A DNA stretch of 64,000 nt, taken from contig DDNC01000018.1 of the NCBI GenBank assembly GCA_002340985.1, forward strand, positions 118,068 to 182,067, read 5' to 3'. This document shows, piece by piece, positions 34,560 to 42,817 of the stretch. The stretch's first letter is position 1, and every line of letters begins with the position of its first letter. The notes beneath the pieces are model-generated. The model was given only the letters and a program-made list of their open reading frames with translations, made no database searches and was not told where the DNA came from. The stretch is from Firmicutes bacterium UBA2530 (lineage in GTDB: Bacteria > Bacillota > Clostridia > Tissierellales > Sedimentibacteraceae). Position numbers and translations under genes: made by a program.

Positions 34560-35432
34560 ATGAGAAATTATGTTATTGTTACAGAATCGACAGCAGATCT
34601 TCCGGCAGGTATGATTGATGAATTGGGGATAAAGGTAATACCTATGGGGTTTGGTTTTGAAAATGAAAGCTATTTAAATTACCCTGATCACAGAGAATTG
34701 GATATAAAAAAATTTTACAGCAGAGTAAAAAATGGTGAGCGCTCAACCACAACACTTATTAACGTAAAAACATTTGAGGAATATTTTGAGCCCATATTGC
34801 AGGCAGGAGAAGATATTCTTTATGTAGGCTTCTCTTCAGGTCTCAGCGGAACGTTTAACTCCTCCATGATAGCTGCAGAAGGACTGAGAGAAAAGTACAC
34901 AGATGCTAAAATTGAATGTATTGATACGCTGGCGGCATCAATGGGAGAGGGATTGCTTGTATACCATGCAGCCATGAAAAAACGTGAAGGAATGGATATT
35001 GACGATGTTAAGAACTGGCTTCTTGACAACAGGCTGCACATGTGCCACTGGGTAACGGTTGATGACCTTAACCACCTCAAAAGGGGAGGCAGAATCAATG
35101 CAATGACGGCTACTCTGGGAACTGCTCTCAATGTCAAGCCGATTATACATGTGGATGACGAAGGTCACCTGATACCTGTAGGAAACGTAAGAGGACGTAA
35201 AAAATCTATTCAGACCTTGTTCGAGCATATGGAGGCAACGGCGATAAGGCCTGAAAATCAGGTTGTTTTTATAAGCCACGCTGACAGCCAGGATGATACG
35301 GAGTATCTTGCATCCCTTATAAAGGCAAAATTAAACGTAAAGGATGTAGTTTGCAATTACATAGGACCTGTAGTAGGCTCGCATACAGGGCAAGGTGCAA
35401 TAGCTCTGTTCTTTATTGGGACGGAAAGATAG
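34560..35432 (+). CDS. DegV family fatty-acid-binding protein
   Basis: 290 residues with VTESTADLPAGMIDELGIKV at the start, the SSGLSGTFNSSMIAAEGL segment (about 93-112) and DDLNHLKRGGRINAMTA (about 161-177), all DegV hallmarks. Like FakB proteins it should bind a fatty acid for phosphorylation by FakA. Full length, with AGAAGGGAATAG upstream. The next gene starts only eight bases after its stop, so the two are co-transcribed. Confidence 0.92.
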   Translation: MRNYVIVTESTADLPAGMIDELGIKVIPMGFGFENESYLNYPDHRELDIKKFYSRVKNGERSTTTLINVKTFEEYFEPILQAGEDILYVGFSSGLSGTFNSSMIAAEGLREKYTDAKIECIDTLAASMGEGLLVYHAAMKKREGMDIDDVKNWLLDNRLHMCHWVTVDDLNHLKRGGRINAMTATLGTALNVKPIIHVDDEGHLIPVGNVRGRKKSIQTLFEHMEATAIRPENQVVFISHADSQDDTEYLASLIKAKLNVKDVVCNYIGPVVGSHTGQGAIALFFIGTER

Positions 35433-35440
35433 GATATAAC

Positions 35441-37600
35441 GTGCTGAATTTTAATAAAATTTCAGATAAACTTTTTGAATTTAATAAAAAGCTGGAGAAT
35501 ATACCTCTGCTGGTTTCTGTAAGAAACGGTCTTACGTACATGATTCCTCTCATACTTTTAGGCTCTATGGCTCTGTTGCTTTTAAGCCTGCCTATTCCTG
35601 CCTATCAAAGTATGATGGGAGAAATCTTCGGTGAAGAGTGGAAAAATATTTTCATGTATGTGCAGGATGGAACACTTAATATTCTTTCCCTGCTCATGGT
35701 TGTGTGTGTCAGCTATTCTTTTGCTATTGAGGGCAATGAAAAAAACAGGCATATCAGTCCCATAATCGTGCCGGCGGTATCACTATGCTCATTTATAGCA
35801 ATATCCGGTATCAGCGGTGCAGGATTTTCAATATCGAAGTTTGGAGCCGTTGGTATTTTTGCAGCTATGCTGACATCTATTATATCTTCGGTCATATTTA
35901 TAAAGCTGAGTTCCATTGATTTTTTCAGGATAAATGTATTCACGGACGGTGCGGGCACTTTGCTTAACAATGCAATGTCGGCCCTTTTTCCGACAGCTAT
36001 TACCGTGGGAATATTTGCGGTTTTTAACCTGCTGATGGTGTCTGTTTTCAAAATATCTGATATCCAGGAGTTCTTGTCCTCCGCTCTTCTCAGCTTATTC
36101 TCAAGAAGTGATTCCGATTTTTCAAGCGGTATTTTATTTATATTTTTGATTCATATTTTATGGTTTTTCGGTATACATGGAAGCAATGTTCTGGAACCTG
36201 TGGCACAGGCAATATTTGTACCTGCTCTTGCCGAGAATGCCGCATTAGTTATGTCAGGGCAGAATCCTCCATGGATTGTTACAAAGACATTTCTTGATAC
36301 TTTTGTATTAATGGGAGGCTGCGGTACAACGCTTTGCCTTATCGCCGCAATTTTGATTTCGGGGAAGCATAAAAATCAGCTGCACCTGGCAAAAATGTCA
36401 TTTTTGCCGATTGTGTTCAACATCAACGAGCTGATAATATTTGGAATGCCCATAGTATTGAATCCTGCGTACTTTATCCCCTTTTTAGGAGTACCGGTGG
36501 TTCTTACGATAGTTTCCTATTTATGCGTATACTTAGGGTTTGTGCCCCATACATTTCAGGCGGTGGAGTGGACAACCCCAATTTTCTTAAGTGGTTATAT
36601 TTCAACAGGTTCCATAAATGGAAGCATATTGCAGCTGTTTAACCTGGTTTTAGGTACTCTTTGCTATATTCCTTTTGTGAAGCTTGCGGAAAGTGTGTCT
36701 AATTCCAGAATGAAGAAAAGCCTTGACAAGGTATACACTACATTTAAGCAGTGTGAAGGAAGAGGCATGGTTTTATCTATGTTAAGCAGGCAAGATGATA
36801 TCGGGAGCATTTCAAGGTTTTTGGCAATAAACCTGGAGTATGATTTAGAAAATGGAGATATTTCCTTATTTTATCAGCCTCAGGTAAATTTTGAGGGACG
36901 TGTCACGGGAGTGGAAGCTCTGCTCAGATGGAAGCCCAACAGATATGATTACATTTATCCTCCCTTAGTTATCGCATTGGCTGACGAAGCTCAGCTTATG
37001 GACAGGTTGGGGTATTGGATACTGGAAACGGCCTGTCGCGATTTGAAGAAAATTCATGAAGCAGGCTTAGAGGATATTGTGGTTTCAGTAAATGTTTCTG
37101 CCGTACAGTTGGAAAACAAACAATTTTCAGACAAACTTGAAGTAATTATGAAAAAATATGATATAGACCCACGCCGATTGAAAATTGAAATAACAGAGCA
37201 AATAGCCCTTACCAGTGGCGCAAGAATTATAGACCAGATTATAGCTATGAAGAAGTTAGGAGTAAGACTTGCAATGGATGATTTCGGAATGGGGCACAGC
37301 TCCCTGATGTATTTAAAGGAATATGATTTTGATACAATCAAGCTTGACGGTGCCCTCGTTAAGGAAATAATGTCTAAAAGCAGTTGCAGCAACATAATAT
37401 CATCCATCATATCCCTCGGAAAATCATTAAACTATTCCGTAATTGCCGAATATGTTGAAAAAGAGGAACAGAAGCACATCCTCCACGAGCTTGGATGCGA
37501 CAGCTACCAGGGATACCTCTTTAGTGTTCCGCTGCCATACGACGATGTCGTAGAGTATATATTGCGCACAAACGTAAACATTGAAGCAGAATCAAGCTAG
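35441..37600 (+). CDS. PTS EIIC-EAL fusion protein, probable c-di-GMP phosphodiesterase
   Basis: 719 residues from GTG (35441), eight bases after the DegV stop; an overlapping earlier frame start at 35351 is disfavoured. The first ~430 residues are a lactose/cellobiose-type PTS EIIC (SVRNGLTYMIPLILLGSMAL, then FGIHGSNVLEP and PYF-type C-terminal segments) with about ten membrane helices. A C-terminal EAL domain (about 465-715) has Glu492-Ala-Leu494 in VEALLRW, VNVSAVQL, EITEQIAL, Asp613-Asp614 in MDDFGMGHSS, KLDGALVK, AEYVEKEEQ and SYQGYLF. The metal and catalytic residues look intact, with the usual AEGVET Gly changed to Tyr. No EIIA/EIIB domains are present. It may sense a sugar with the EIIC part and lower c-di-GMP. 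Confidence 0.9.
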   Translation: MLNFNKISDKLFEFNKKLENIPLLVSVRNGLTYMIPLILLGSMALLLLSLPIPAYQSMMGEIFGEEWKNIFMYVQDGTLNILSLLMVVCVSYSFAIEGNEKNRHISPIIVPAVSLCSFIAISGISGAGFSISKFGAVGIFAAMLTSIISSVIFIKLSSIDFFRINVFTDGAGTLLNNAMSALFPTAITVGIFAVFNLLMVSVFKISDIQEFLSSALLSLFSRSDSDFSSGILFIFLIHILWFFGIHGSNVLEPVAQAIFVPALAENAALVMSGQNPPWIVTKTFLDTFVLMGGCGTTLCLIAAILISGKHKNQLHLAKMSFLPIVFNINELIIFGMPIVLNPAYFIPFLGVPVVLTIVSYLCVYLGFVPHTFQAVEWTTPIFLSGYISTGSINGSILQLFNLVLGTLCYIPFVKLAESVSNSRMKKSLDKVYTTFKQCEGRGMVLSMLSRQDDIGSISRFLAINLEYDLENGDISLFYQPQVNFEGRVTGVEALLRWKPNRYDYIYPPLVIALADEAQLMDRLGYWILETACRDLKKIHEAGLEDIVVSVNVSAVQLENKQFSDKLEVIMKKYDIDPRRLKIEITEQIALTSGARIIDQIIAMKKLGVRLAMDDFGMGHSSLMYLKEYDFDTIKLDGALVKEIMSKSSCSNIISSIISLGKSLNYSVIAEYVEKEEQKHILHELGCDSYQGYLFSVPLPYDDVVEYILRTNVNIEAESS

Positions 37601-37679
37601 TAATTCTGTATAATCAATGTAAGTCCTGATGGAACATTAATTCATAAATTACGTCTTATTAATAAATAGGAGGTATATT

Positions 37680-38024
37680 ATGAATAGAAAGATTATGTGG
37701 ATTATATTGTTAATGGCAGTAGTTTTTGCTGCAATATCAGTTATAAATTTAAAAGGAAAAAATGATATTAACGATGCTGTATCGTTTTCTGCAACGGTTT
37801 TGGAGAATAATCAGGTATCCATATTAGTAGAACCATTTGCAGGTGAAGACGAATTGAAATCAAGCGACAAAATAGTGGTTAGGGTTGCTGAGAACTCTGC
37901 AACTCTCAAGGATTTATCCGACTTTACGCCGGGAACTAAGGTAATGGTTACTTATAACGGCATTATCATGGAAAGCTATCCTGCACGAATAAATGCTTAC
38001 AATGTTGAAAAAATAAACTATTGA
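37680..38024 (+). CDS. Small membrane-anchored hypothetical protein
   Basis: 114 residues. Residues about 4-22 form one membrane segment or uncleaved signal (IMWIILLMAVVFAAISVI), leaving a soluble domain of about 85 residues outside. The domain reads as a small beta-barrel: SATVLENNQVSILVEP, KIVVRVAENSATL, PGTKVMVTYNG, ESYPARINA, similar to the DUF3221 (YobA-like) type. Role unknown. Good AGGAGG binding site. The tRNA-Ser promoter overlaps its stop codon. Confidence 0.75.
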   Translation: MNRKIMWIILLMAVVFAAISVINLKGKNDINDAVSFSATVLENNQVSILVEPFAGEDELKSSDKIVVRVAENSATLKDLSDFTPGTKVMVTYNGIIMESYPARINAYNVEKINY

Positions 38025-38049
38025 CACGCCAGGTGTTTCAGGTTATAAT
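38021..38049 (+). promoter_or_regulatory. Consensus promoter of tRNA-Ser
   Basis: TTGACA (38021-38026) and TATAAT (38044-38049) with a 17-bp spacer: a full consensus promoter, ending 22 bases before the tRNA. Confidence 0.93.
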
Positions 38050-38071
38050 AGCACTTGCTGTAAAGCATTTT

Positions 38072-38158
38072 GGAGAGTTGTCCGAGTGGTTTAAGGAGCA
38101 CGCCTGGAAAGCGTGTATACGGGGAACCGTATCGAGGGTTCGAATCCCTCATTCTCCG
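38072..38158 (+). tRNA. tRNA-Ser (anticodon GGA)
   Basis: 87 nt, a class II tRNA. Acceptor stem GGAGAGT (38072-38078) pairs with ATTCTCC with discriminator G38158. Anticodon stem CACGC/GCGTG encloses CTGGAAA, anticodon GGA at 38106-38108. The long variable arm (TATACGGGGAACCGTATC) is typical of serine tRNAs, and the T arm GAGGGTTCGAATCCCTC is complete. CCA is not encoded, so the cca gene at 43938 or its like must add it. Confidence 0.97.
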
Positions 38159-38165
38159 TAAGGTT

Positions 38166-38217
38166 ATCAGGCTAAAGCAGATGCAAATTGCATTTGTTTT
38201 AGCCTGATATTTTATTT
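38166..38217 (+). terminator. Terminator after tRNA-Ser
   Basis: ATCAGGCTAAA (38166-38176) pairs with TTTAGCCTGAT (38198-38208), with an inner ATGCAA/TTGCAT stem, then ATTTTATTT. Confidence 0.85.
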
Positions 38218-38310
38218 CTGCAATTATTATGCCGAAAGTATAATTGAAGGGGATTACAATTCATTGAGCAAGCAGTGCAGGTGGAATCATATTCTTATTT
38301 ATGTAAAACT

Positions 38311-38922
38311 TTACTTTAACTCCATGTTTCTTTTATGTTTTTTTATCATTGTTCTAAATTGACTGACAGTAACACCTAATTTTTTGCTTGCTGATTCAAG
38401 CGTATAGACGCGTTGATGCCATTTTTCATAGACTGGATAAAACTCTTTAGGAATAGGGGTGGGAAAGCGGCCTAAATGTCTCCCCTGTGCTTTTGCGATG
38501 GCGATTCCTTCTGCTTGTCGCTGCTTAATATTTTCACGCTCTGCTTGTGCAACATAAGAAAGCAGTTGTAGCACAATATCTGATATCAAGGTTCCAATTA
38601 AGTCTTTATTAGTTCTTGTATCAAGTATAGGCATGTCTAAAATCACAATATCTGCCTTTCTTTTTTTTACAATTTCCCGCCACTCTTCTTGTATATCATA
38701 GTAGTTTCTACCCAAACGATCTATACTTTTTATAACAAGGACATCACCCTATTTGAGTTTTTTCTTTAACTTTTGATATTGGGGTCTGTTAAAGTCCTTG
38801 CCGGATAATTTGTCGCAAAAGATATTGTTTTCAATAATACCCCAGCGGGTAAGCTCAATTTTCTGACGCTCTATATTCTGATCTAACGAAGACACCCTCA
38901 TATAGCCATAAAAATTTTCCAT
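38311..38922 (-). pseudogene. Serine recombinase (resolvase family) interrupted by an amber codon
   Basis: Reading from ATG (complement 38920-38922, AGGAGG binding site) gives a resolvase of 203 codons with the catalytic Ser in YMRVSSLDQNIERQ and the active-site arginine in SIDRLGRN, and a C-terminal Hin-like HTH (KKLGVTVSQFRTMIKKH). Codon 58 is TAG (complement 38749-38751), where relatives have Glu or another residue in LKxGDVLVIK. No other lesion is seen. Translation therefore yields a 57-residue fragment or, if restarted, a protein lacking the catalytic serine. It could recombine only if the stop is read through. Resolvases of this type come from transposons and plasmids; no transposase remains nearby. 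Confidence 0.88.
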
Positions 38923-39059
38923 TAAAATAACCTCCTGTCTTTAATTATAACAAGAGGTCAAAATAATATTCGGCTTATTTATATATTTTTTATTACTAAG
39001 TTAGTTTTTTACGGTAAATGCCCAAAACAGAACATTTTCAGTAGTTATAAAACTGCTAA

Positions 39060-39201
39060 AAAGGTACACCTTAATAGCATTATAATTAGATATAATTATG
39101 CAAAATGTATTATAAACCAAATTATGACAAAAGTCAACAAATTTCGACTGTTTTATATTTTAAAATTGCGTATTTATACTGAGTTATTAAGGTGTACCTT
39201 T
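39060..39201. repeat. 142-bp A/T-rich element bounded by 17-bp inverted repeats
   Basis: AAAGGTACACCTTAATA (39060-39076) and its exact reverse complement TATTAAGGTGTACCTTT (39185-39201) enclose 108 bases of A/T-rich DNA without a gene. Each arm is itself nearly palindromic (AAGG-TACA-CCTT). It lies about 140 bases upstream of the broken resolvase gene. It could be a recombinase binding or resolution site, a miniature transposon remnant, or an operator pair. No target duplication is obvious. The rest of the gap 38923-39344 holds no gene. Confidence 0.8.
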
Positions 39202-39344
39202 ACATCATAATTTACTTAAAAAAGGAAAATAATTAACTTTAATCAGCACTATTTATTTAATTTGTTGTATTTAAAAAGGATAATGATATTTAACCAAATA
39301 TTCAAGCTTTTTTATGAAAACTAACAAAGAAAGGAGGTAATTCA

Positions 39345-39836
39345 ATGACTAAGGCAATAAATCCAGAATTAATCGATGATTTTGAAGATTCGCAAAAAGG
39401 AAAGTTTCTAATCTTTTCTGTGGGAAATGAGATGTATGGAATTGAAATTCAGTATGTTACTGAGATTGTTGGCATTCAGCCTGTTACTGAAGTTCCGGAG
39501 TTTCCTGAAAATATTATAGGAGTTATTAATTTGCGTGGCAAGATCATTCCTGTTATGGATGTACGGCTTCGTTTTAAAAAGCCGCTTCGTAAATACGATA
39601 GCAGGACTTGTATTATTGTAATAGATTCCAAAGCTACTACTGTTGGATTAATTGTAGACAGTGTGTCAGAGGTTTTAGAAATACAGGAAGAGGATATTGT
39701 ATCCCCTCCCGACATGAAAAGTTGTGGGTCAAGCTATTTAAAAGCGATAGGAAGGATTGGAAATGATATCAAATTACTTTTAGATTGCGAAAGGTTTTTG
39801 GGAGACGAAGAAAAAGAGCTTTTGAACGTTAATTGA
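39345..39836 (+). CDS. cheW: Chemotaxis coupling protein CheW
   Basis: 163 residues, one CheW domain: KFLIFSVGNEMYGIEIQYVTEI, then VPEFPENIIGVINLRGKIIPVMDVR (as two pieces PEFPENIIGVINLRG and KIIPVMD) and GLIVDSVSEVLEI. It links methyl-accepting receptors to the CheA kinase. AAAGGAGG precedes the ATG. It lies 33 bases before the MCP gene, so the pair is co-transcribed. No cheA is in the window. The stand-alone cheW-mcp pair sits between a broken recombinase and a broken signalling gene. Confidence 0.95.
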   Translation: MTKAINPELIDDFEDSQKGKFLIFSVGNEMYGIEIQYVTEIVGIQPVTEVPEFPENIIGVINLRGKIIPVMDVRLRFKKPLRKYDSRTCIIVIDSKATTVGLIVDSVSEVLEIQEEDIVSPPDMKSCGSSYLKAIGRIGNDIKLLLDCERFLGDEEKELLNVN

Positions 39837-39869
39837 TTTGGTAATAATAATATTAAGGAGGCCGTTTAT

Positions 39870-41549
39870 ATGAAATGGTTCTATAATTTAAAAATCTCTG
39901 CAAAATTAATACTTGGTTTTATCATTGTAGCTCTTATCGCCGGTATGATAGGGCTTGTTGGCATTATTAACATAAATAATATCAATCGTTTAGACACTGA
40001 ATTGTATGAAAGACATGTCGTTCAGCTTTCAGAATTAATTCCTGTTGCTCAGGGGTACCAGTTTATGCGGGTTGGGTTAAGAGAGATTATTGCTTTGGAT
40101 GATATTGCATCAAAAAATCAGAGTGCTGCGACAATCAATGAAAATTATAATGATGTAATAGAAAGTTTACAGCAATTCGGTAAATCGATTCAAGATCCAA
40201 GGATTAAAAATGCATATGACATCCTTACTGATGTAATCACAAATCGGTTTTCTGTCTATATGGAAGATGTGATTCAGCTTGCTATGACAAATAAAAAGGA
40301 TCAGGCCCTTAACATGGTATCTGTGGAAGGGGCAGCTTTGAATAAAGAAGTTTCGAGCGCAATTGATGAATTGATAAGCTTAAAAATAGAATTGGCAAGC
40401 GCGGCATCGGATACAAATTCGGCTGCGGCAAAAACATCTATTTTGACGATGGTGGTCTTAATTATTGCAGGTGTAGTAATATCGATTGCACTTGGTATAT
40501 TTATATCGAGGGTTATTTCTAATCCTGTTAAAAAGTTAGAGCGAGCAGCCGACAAACTGGCCTTGGGTGATGTAAATATTAATATTGAGGCAACTACTGC
40601 CAAGGATGAAATCGGTAAACTGATGCATTCATTTAGCAATATGGTAGAAAACATCCGCAGTCAGGCTTTTACTGCAGAGAGAATTGCTGGAGGAGACTTG
40701 ACGGTTGATGTCGAGATTAAATCAGAAGATGATCTGCTTGGCAAAAAACTTCACGAATTGGTAGAAAAGAACAATGAAGTTCTTACGAGTATTGCTCTTG
40801 CATCAGAACAGGTATCAGCAGGCTCTCAGCAGATGTCTGAGTCCAGCATCGCACTTTCTCAAGGTGCTACTGAACAGGCCGGTTCAATCGAAGAGCTCTC
40901 AGCTTCCATAGAGGAAATATCCTCTCAAACTAAACAAAATGCTGATAATGCAAGTCAAGCCAATAGACTGGCAGTATCGGCCAAAGCCAATGCGGAAGCA
41001 GGAAATCAGCAAATGAGAGAGATGCTCAAGGCAATGCAAGAAATCAACTATTCATCAACCAACATCTCTAAGATTATTAAGGTAATTGATGATATTGCAT
41101 TCCAAACCAACATATTGGCTCTAAATGCTGCTGTAGAAGCAGCAAGGGCAGGTCAGCACGGCAAGGGCTTTGCGGTTGTTGCAGAGGAGGTAAGAAATCT
41201 GGCTGCACGTTCAGCAGAGGCAGCTAAAGAAACTACAGATATGATTGAAAATTCTATCAAAAAGGTTGAAAGCGGAAGTGATATTGCGAATGAAACAGCT
41301 GGTGCACTCGCCAAGATTGTAGGAGATATTGGGCAGGTGGCTGATTTAGTAAGCAATATTGCTGCAGCTTCTAACGAACAGGCTTCAGGCATTGTACAGA
41401 TAAACCAAGGTATAATGCAGGTATCAGAGGTGGTTCAAACAAACTCTGCAACTTCAGAGGAAAGTGCGGCTGCAAGTGAAGAACTGGCAAGTCAGGCGGC
41501 TCTCTTAAAGATGCAGGTTGACAAATTCAAATTAAAGATGGAAATGTAG
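39870..41549 (+). CDS. Methyl-accepting chemotaxis protein
   Basis: 559 residues. Membrane segment about 11-31, a periplasmic-side four-helix-bundle sensor (about 32-185, with the 4HB_MCP feature FMRVGLREIIALDD), second membrane segment about 188-212, HAMP domain (about 213-266), and a cytoplasmic signalling domain whose hairpin tip is IDDIAFQTNILALNAAVEAARAGQHGKGFAVVAEEVRNLA (given in parts: DDIAFQTNILALNAAVEAA, GKGFAVVAEEVRNLA). It ends without a CheR-tethering pentapeptide. It senses an unknown ligand outside the cell and signals through CheW/CheA. AAGGAGG precedes the ATG. Confidence 0.95.
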   Translation: MKWFYNLKISAKLILGFIIVALIAGMIGLVGIININNINRLDTELYERHVVQLSELIPVAQGYQFMRVGLREIIALDDIASKNQSAATINENYNDVIESLQQFGKSIQDPRIKNAYDILTDVITNRFSVYMEDVIQLAMTNKKDQALNMVSVEGAALNKEVSSAIDELISLKIELASAASDTNSAAAKTSILTMVVLIIAGVVISIALGIFISRVISNPVKKLERAADKLALGDVNINIEATTAKDEIGKLMHSFSNMVENIRSQAFTAERIAGGDLTVDVEIKSEDDLLGKKLHELVEKNNEVLTSIALASEQVSAGSQQMSESSIALSQGATEQAGSIEELSASIEEISSQTKQNADNASQANRLAVSAKANAEAGNQQMREMLKAMQEINYSSTNISKIIKVIDDIAFQTNILALNAAVEAARAGQHGKGFAVVAEEVRNLAARSAEAAKETTDMIENSIKKVESGSDIANETAGALAKIVGDIGQVADLVSNIAAASNEQASGIVQINQGIMQVSEVVQTNSATSEESAAASEELASQAALLKMQVDKFKLKMEM

Positions 41550-41659
41550 TAATTGTGCTATCCTTAAATGGGAATTCTCACACTAACTATTAAGTTTATG
41601 GATTATTAAGTTTAGGAGCATGGCAACAGCTCCTATTCTCATATAAAGGGAGAGCCTAA

Positions 41660-42504
41660 ATGAAATACCATCATTCAAAAGATATAGCGGTCAGGCGCAT
41701 TCAGCAGGAACGGCTACTGGAAGCAATTTTGCTTGCGATTATTAAAAGCTGCCGCCGGCGAAATGATGTGCCGGGGCATGTGAGCAAAGATGAATTTATG
41801 CTGCTTATGCCTTGCACCGGCAATAAAGAGGCTAATAGCCTGATAGTAGAAATTCAAAGAACAATAGAGAGATGCAACAGAACAGAAAAACCGTCTCGAG
41901 ATGAAATAAGCTCATCTATTGGAAACAATACAAAGGAATCAAATCATGCCATTGTATCTTCAGCGATGGCAACATTATATGCCAAAAGCCAGGAGACAGA
42001 AAAACATGGTCAAAGGTTAACATGGCTGACCAATATGATTGGAGAGCATCTTGGCTTAGAGCAAGAAGCTTTGGATGATCTTCGATTGTTATCTTTGCTG
42101 CATGATATAGGTAAAGTTGGAATAGATGATTGTATTCTAAATAAGCCTGGCAAACTTACAAATGAGGAATGGAAACAGATGAAGCATCATACCGAAATCG
42201 GATATCGAATAGCCATGTCAACGCCTCAGCTGAAGCACATTGCTGAATATATTTGCACCATCATGAGCGTTGGGACGGAACCGGGTATCCGAAAGGTTTA
42301 AAAGGCGGAGAAATTCCACTGTTGTCCAGAATTCTCGCGGTAGCAGACGCGTACGATGCTATGACAGAGGACAGGATATACAGGAGGGCTTTATCTTGGA
42401 AATCTTCCATTGAAGAAATTGAGAAATGCACAGGTACTCAGTTTGATCCGGATATTGCACGATTATTTTCAGAGCTTATACGTAAACAAAAAGAAAAGGT
42501 TTAA
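41660..42504 (+). pseudogene. Degenerate GGDEF-HD-GYP gene with a frameshift
   Basis: The first frame (41660-42301) encodes the end of a GGDEF domain in which the motif is decayed to VSKDEF, then an HD-GYP start with LLHDIGKVGIDD. At about 42250 the sense moves by one base: the GYP signature HHERWDGTGYPKG and the rest (LAVADAYDAMTEDRIYRR) are in the frame ending at 42504. Restoring one base in the T-run near 42251-42254 rejoins the two. The N-terminal part of the GGDEF domain is missing, so the gene was also shortened at the 5' end. The original would have been a diguanylate cyclase/phosphodiesterase hybrid. The first open frame has no GYP motif. Confidence 0.85.
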
Positions 42505-42539
42505 CTTTAAAATATAAGACTTCATTAAAGTTAAAAAAA

Positions 42540-42569
42540 CCGCCTTGCAGTTTTGCAAAGCGGCTTTTT
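42540..42569 (+). terminator. Terminator after the broken GGDEF-HD-GYP gene
   Basis: CCGCCTTGCA (42540-42549) pairs with TGCAAAGCGG (42554-42563), one mismatch, then CTTTTTAG. The rest of the gap to 42817 has an A/T-rich stretch with TATAAT at 42754-42759 (likely -10 of the next gene) and no convincing gene. Confidence 0.85.
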
Positions 42570-42817
42570 AGTTGTCTATGCGTTGTCCGTATTCAGTATC
42601 TGCCAGGCAGCAGCGAACTGCATTAAACAGGAAGAGGAAAAAATGGCGCATCGGTGTAATTTTTTTGCATATAAAGCCGACAATATATTAAATGATATGC
42701 ATTTTTATATAAAAGACAGAAAATTTTATTACCTTTCAATCTGATGACATGGTATAATTATTTTATATGATTATGTTGATTAATAATAACGGTAAACTTA
42801 ATGTGTGATGAGGTCAT

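Noticed and set aside
38072..38158. tRNA-Ser as an integration site with a direct repeat downstream
   Set aside because: No second copy of the tRNA 3' end was found up to 42.6 kb, and the recombinase is of the resolvase type, which does not target tRNA genes.
42553..42744. 63-residue open frame after the broken GGDEF-HD-GYP gene
   Set aside because: It starts inside the terminator stem and has no binding site or recognisable domain.
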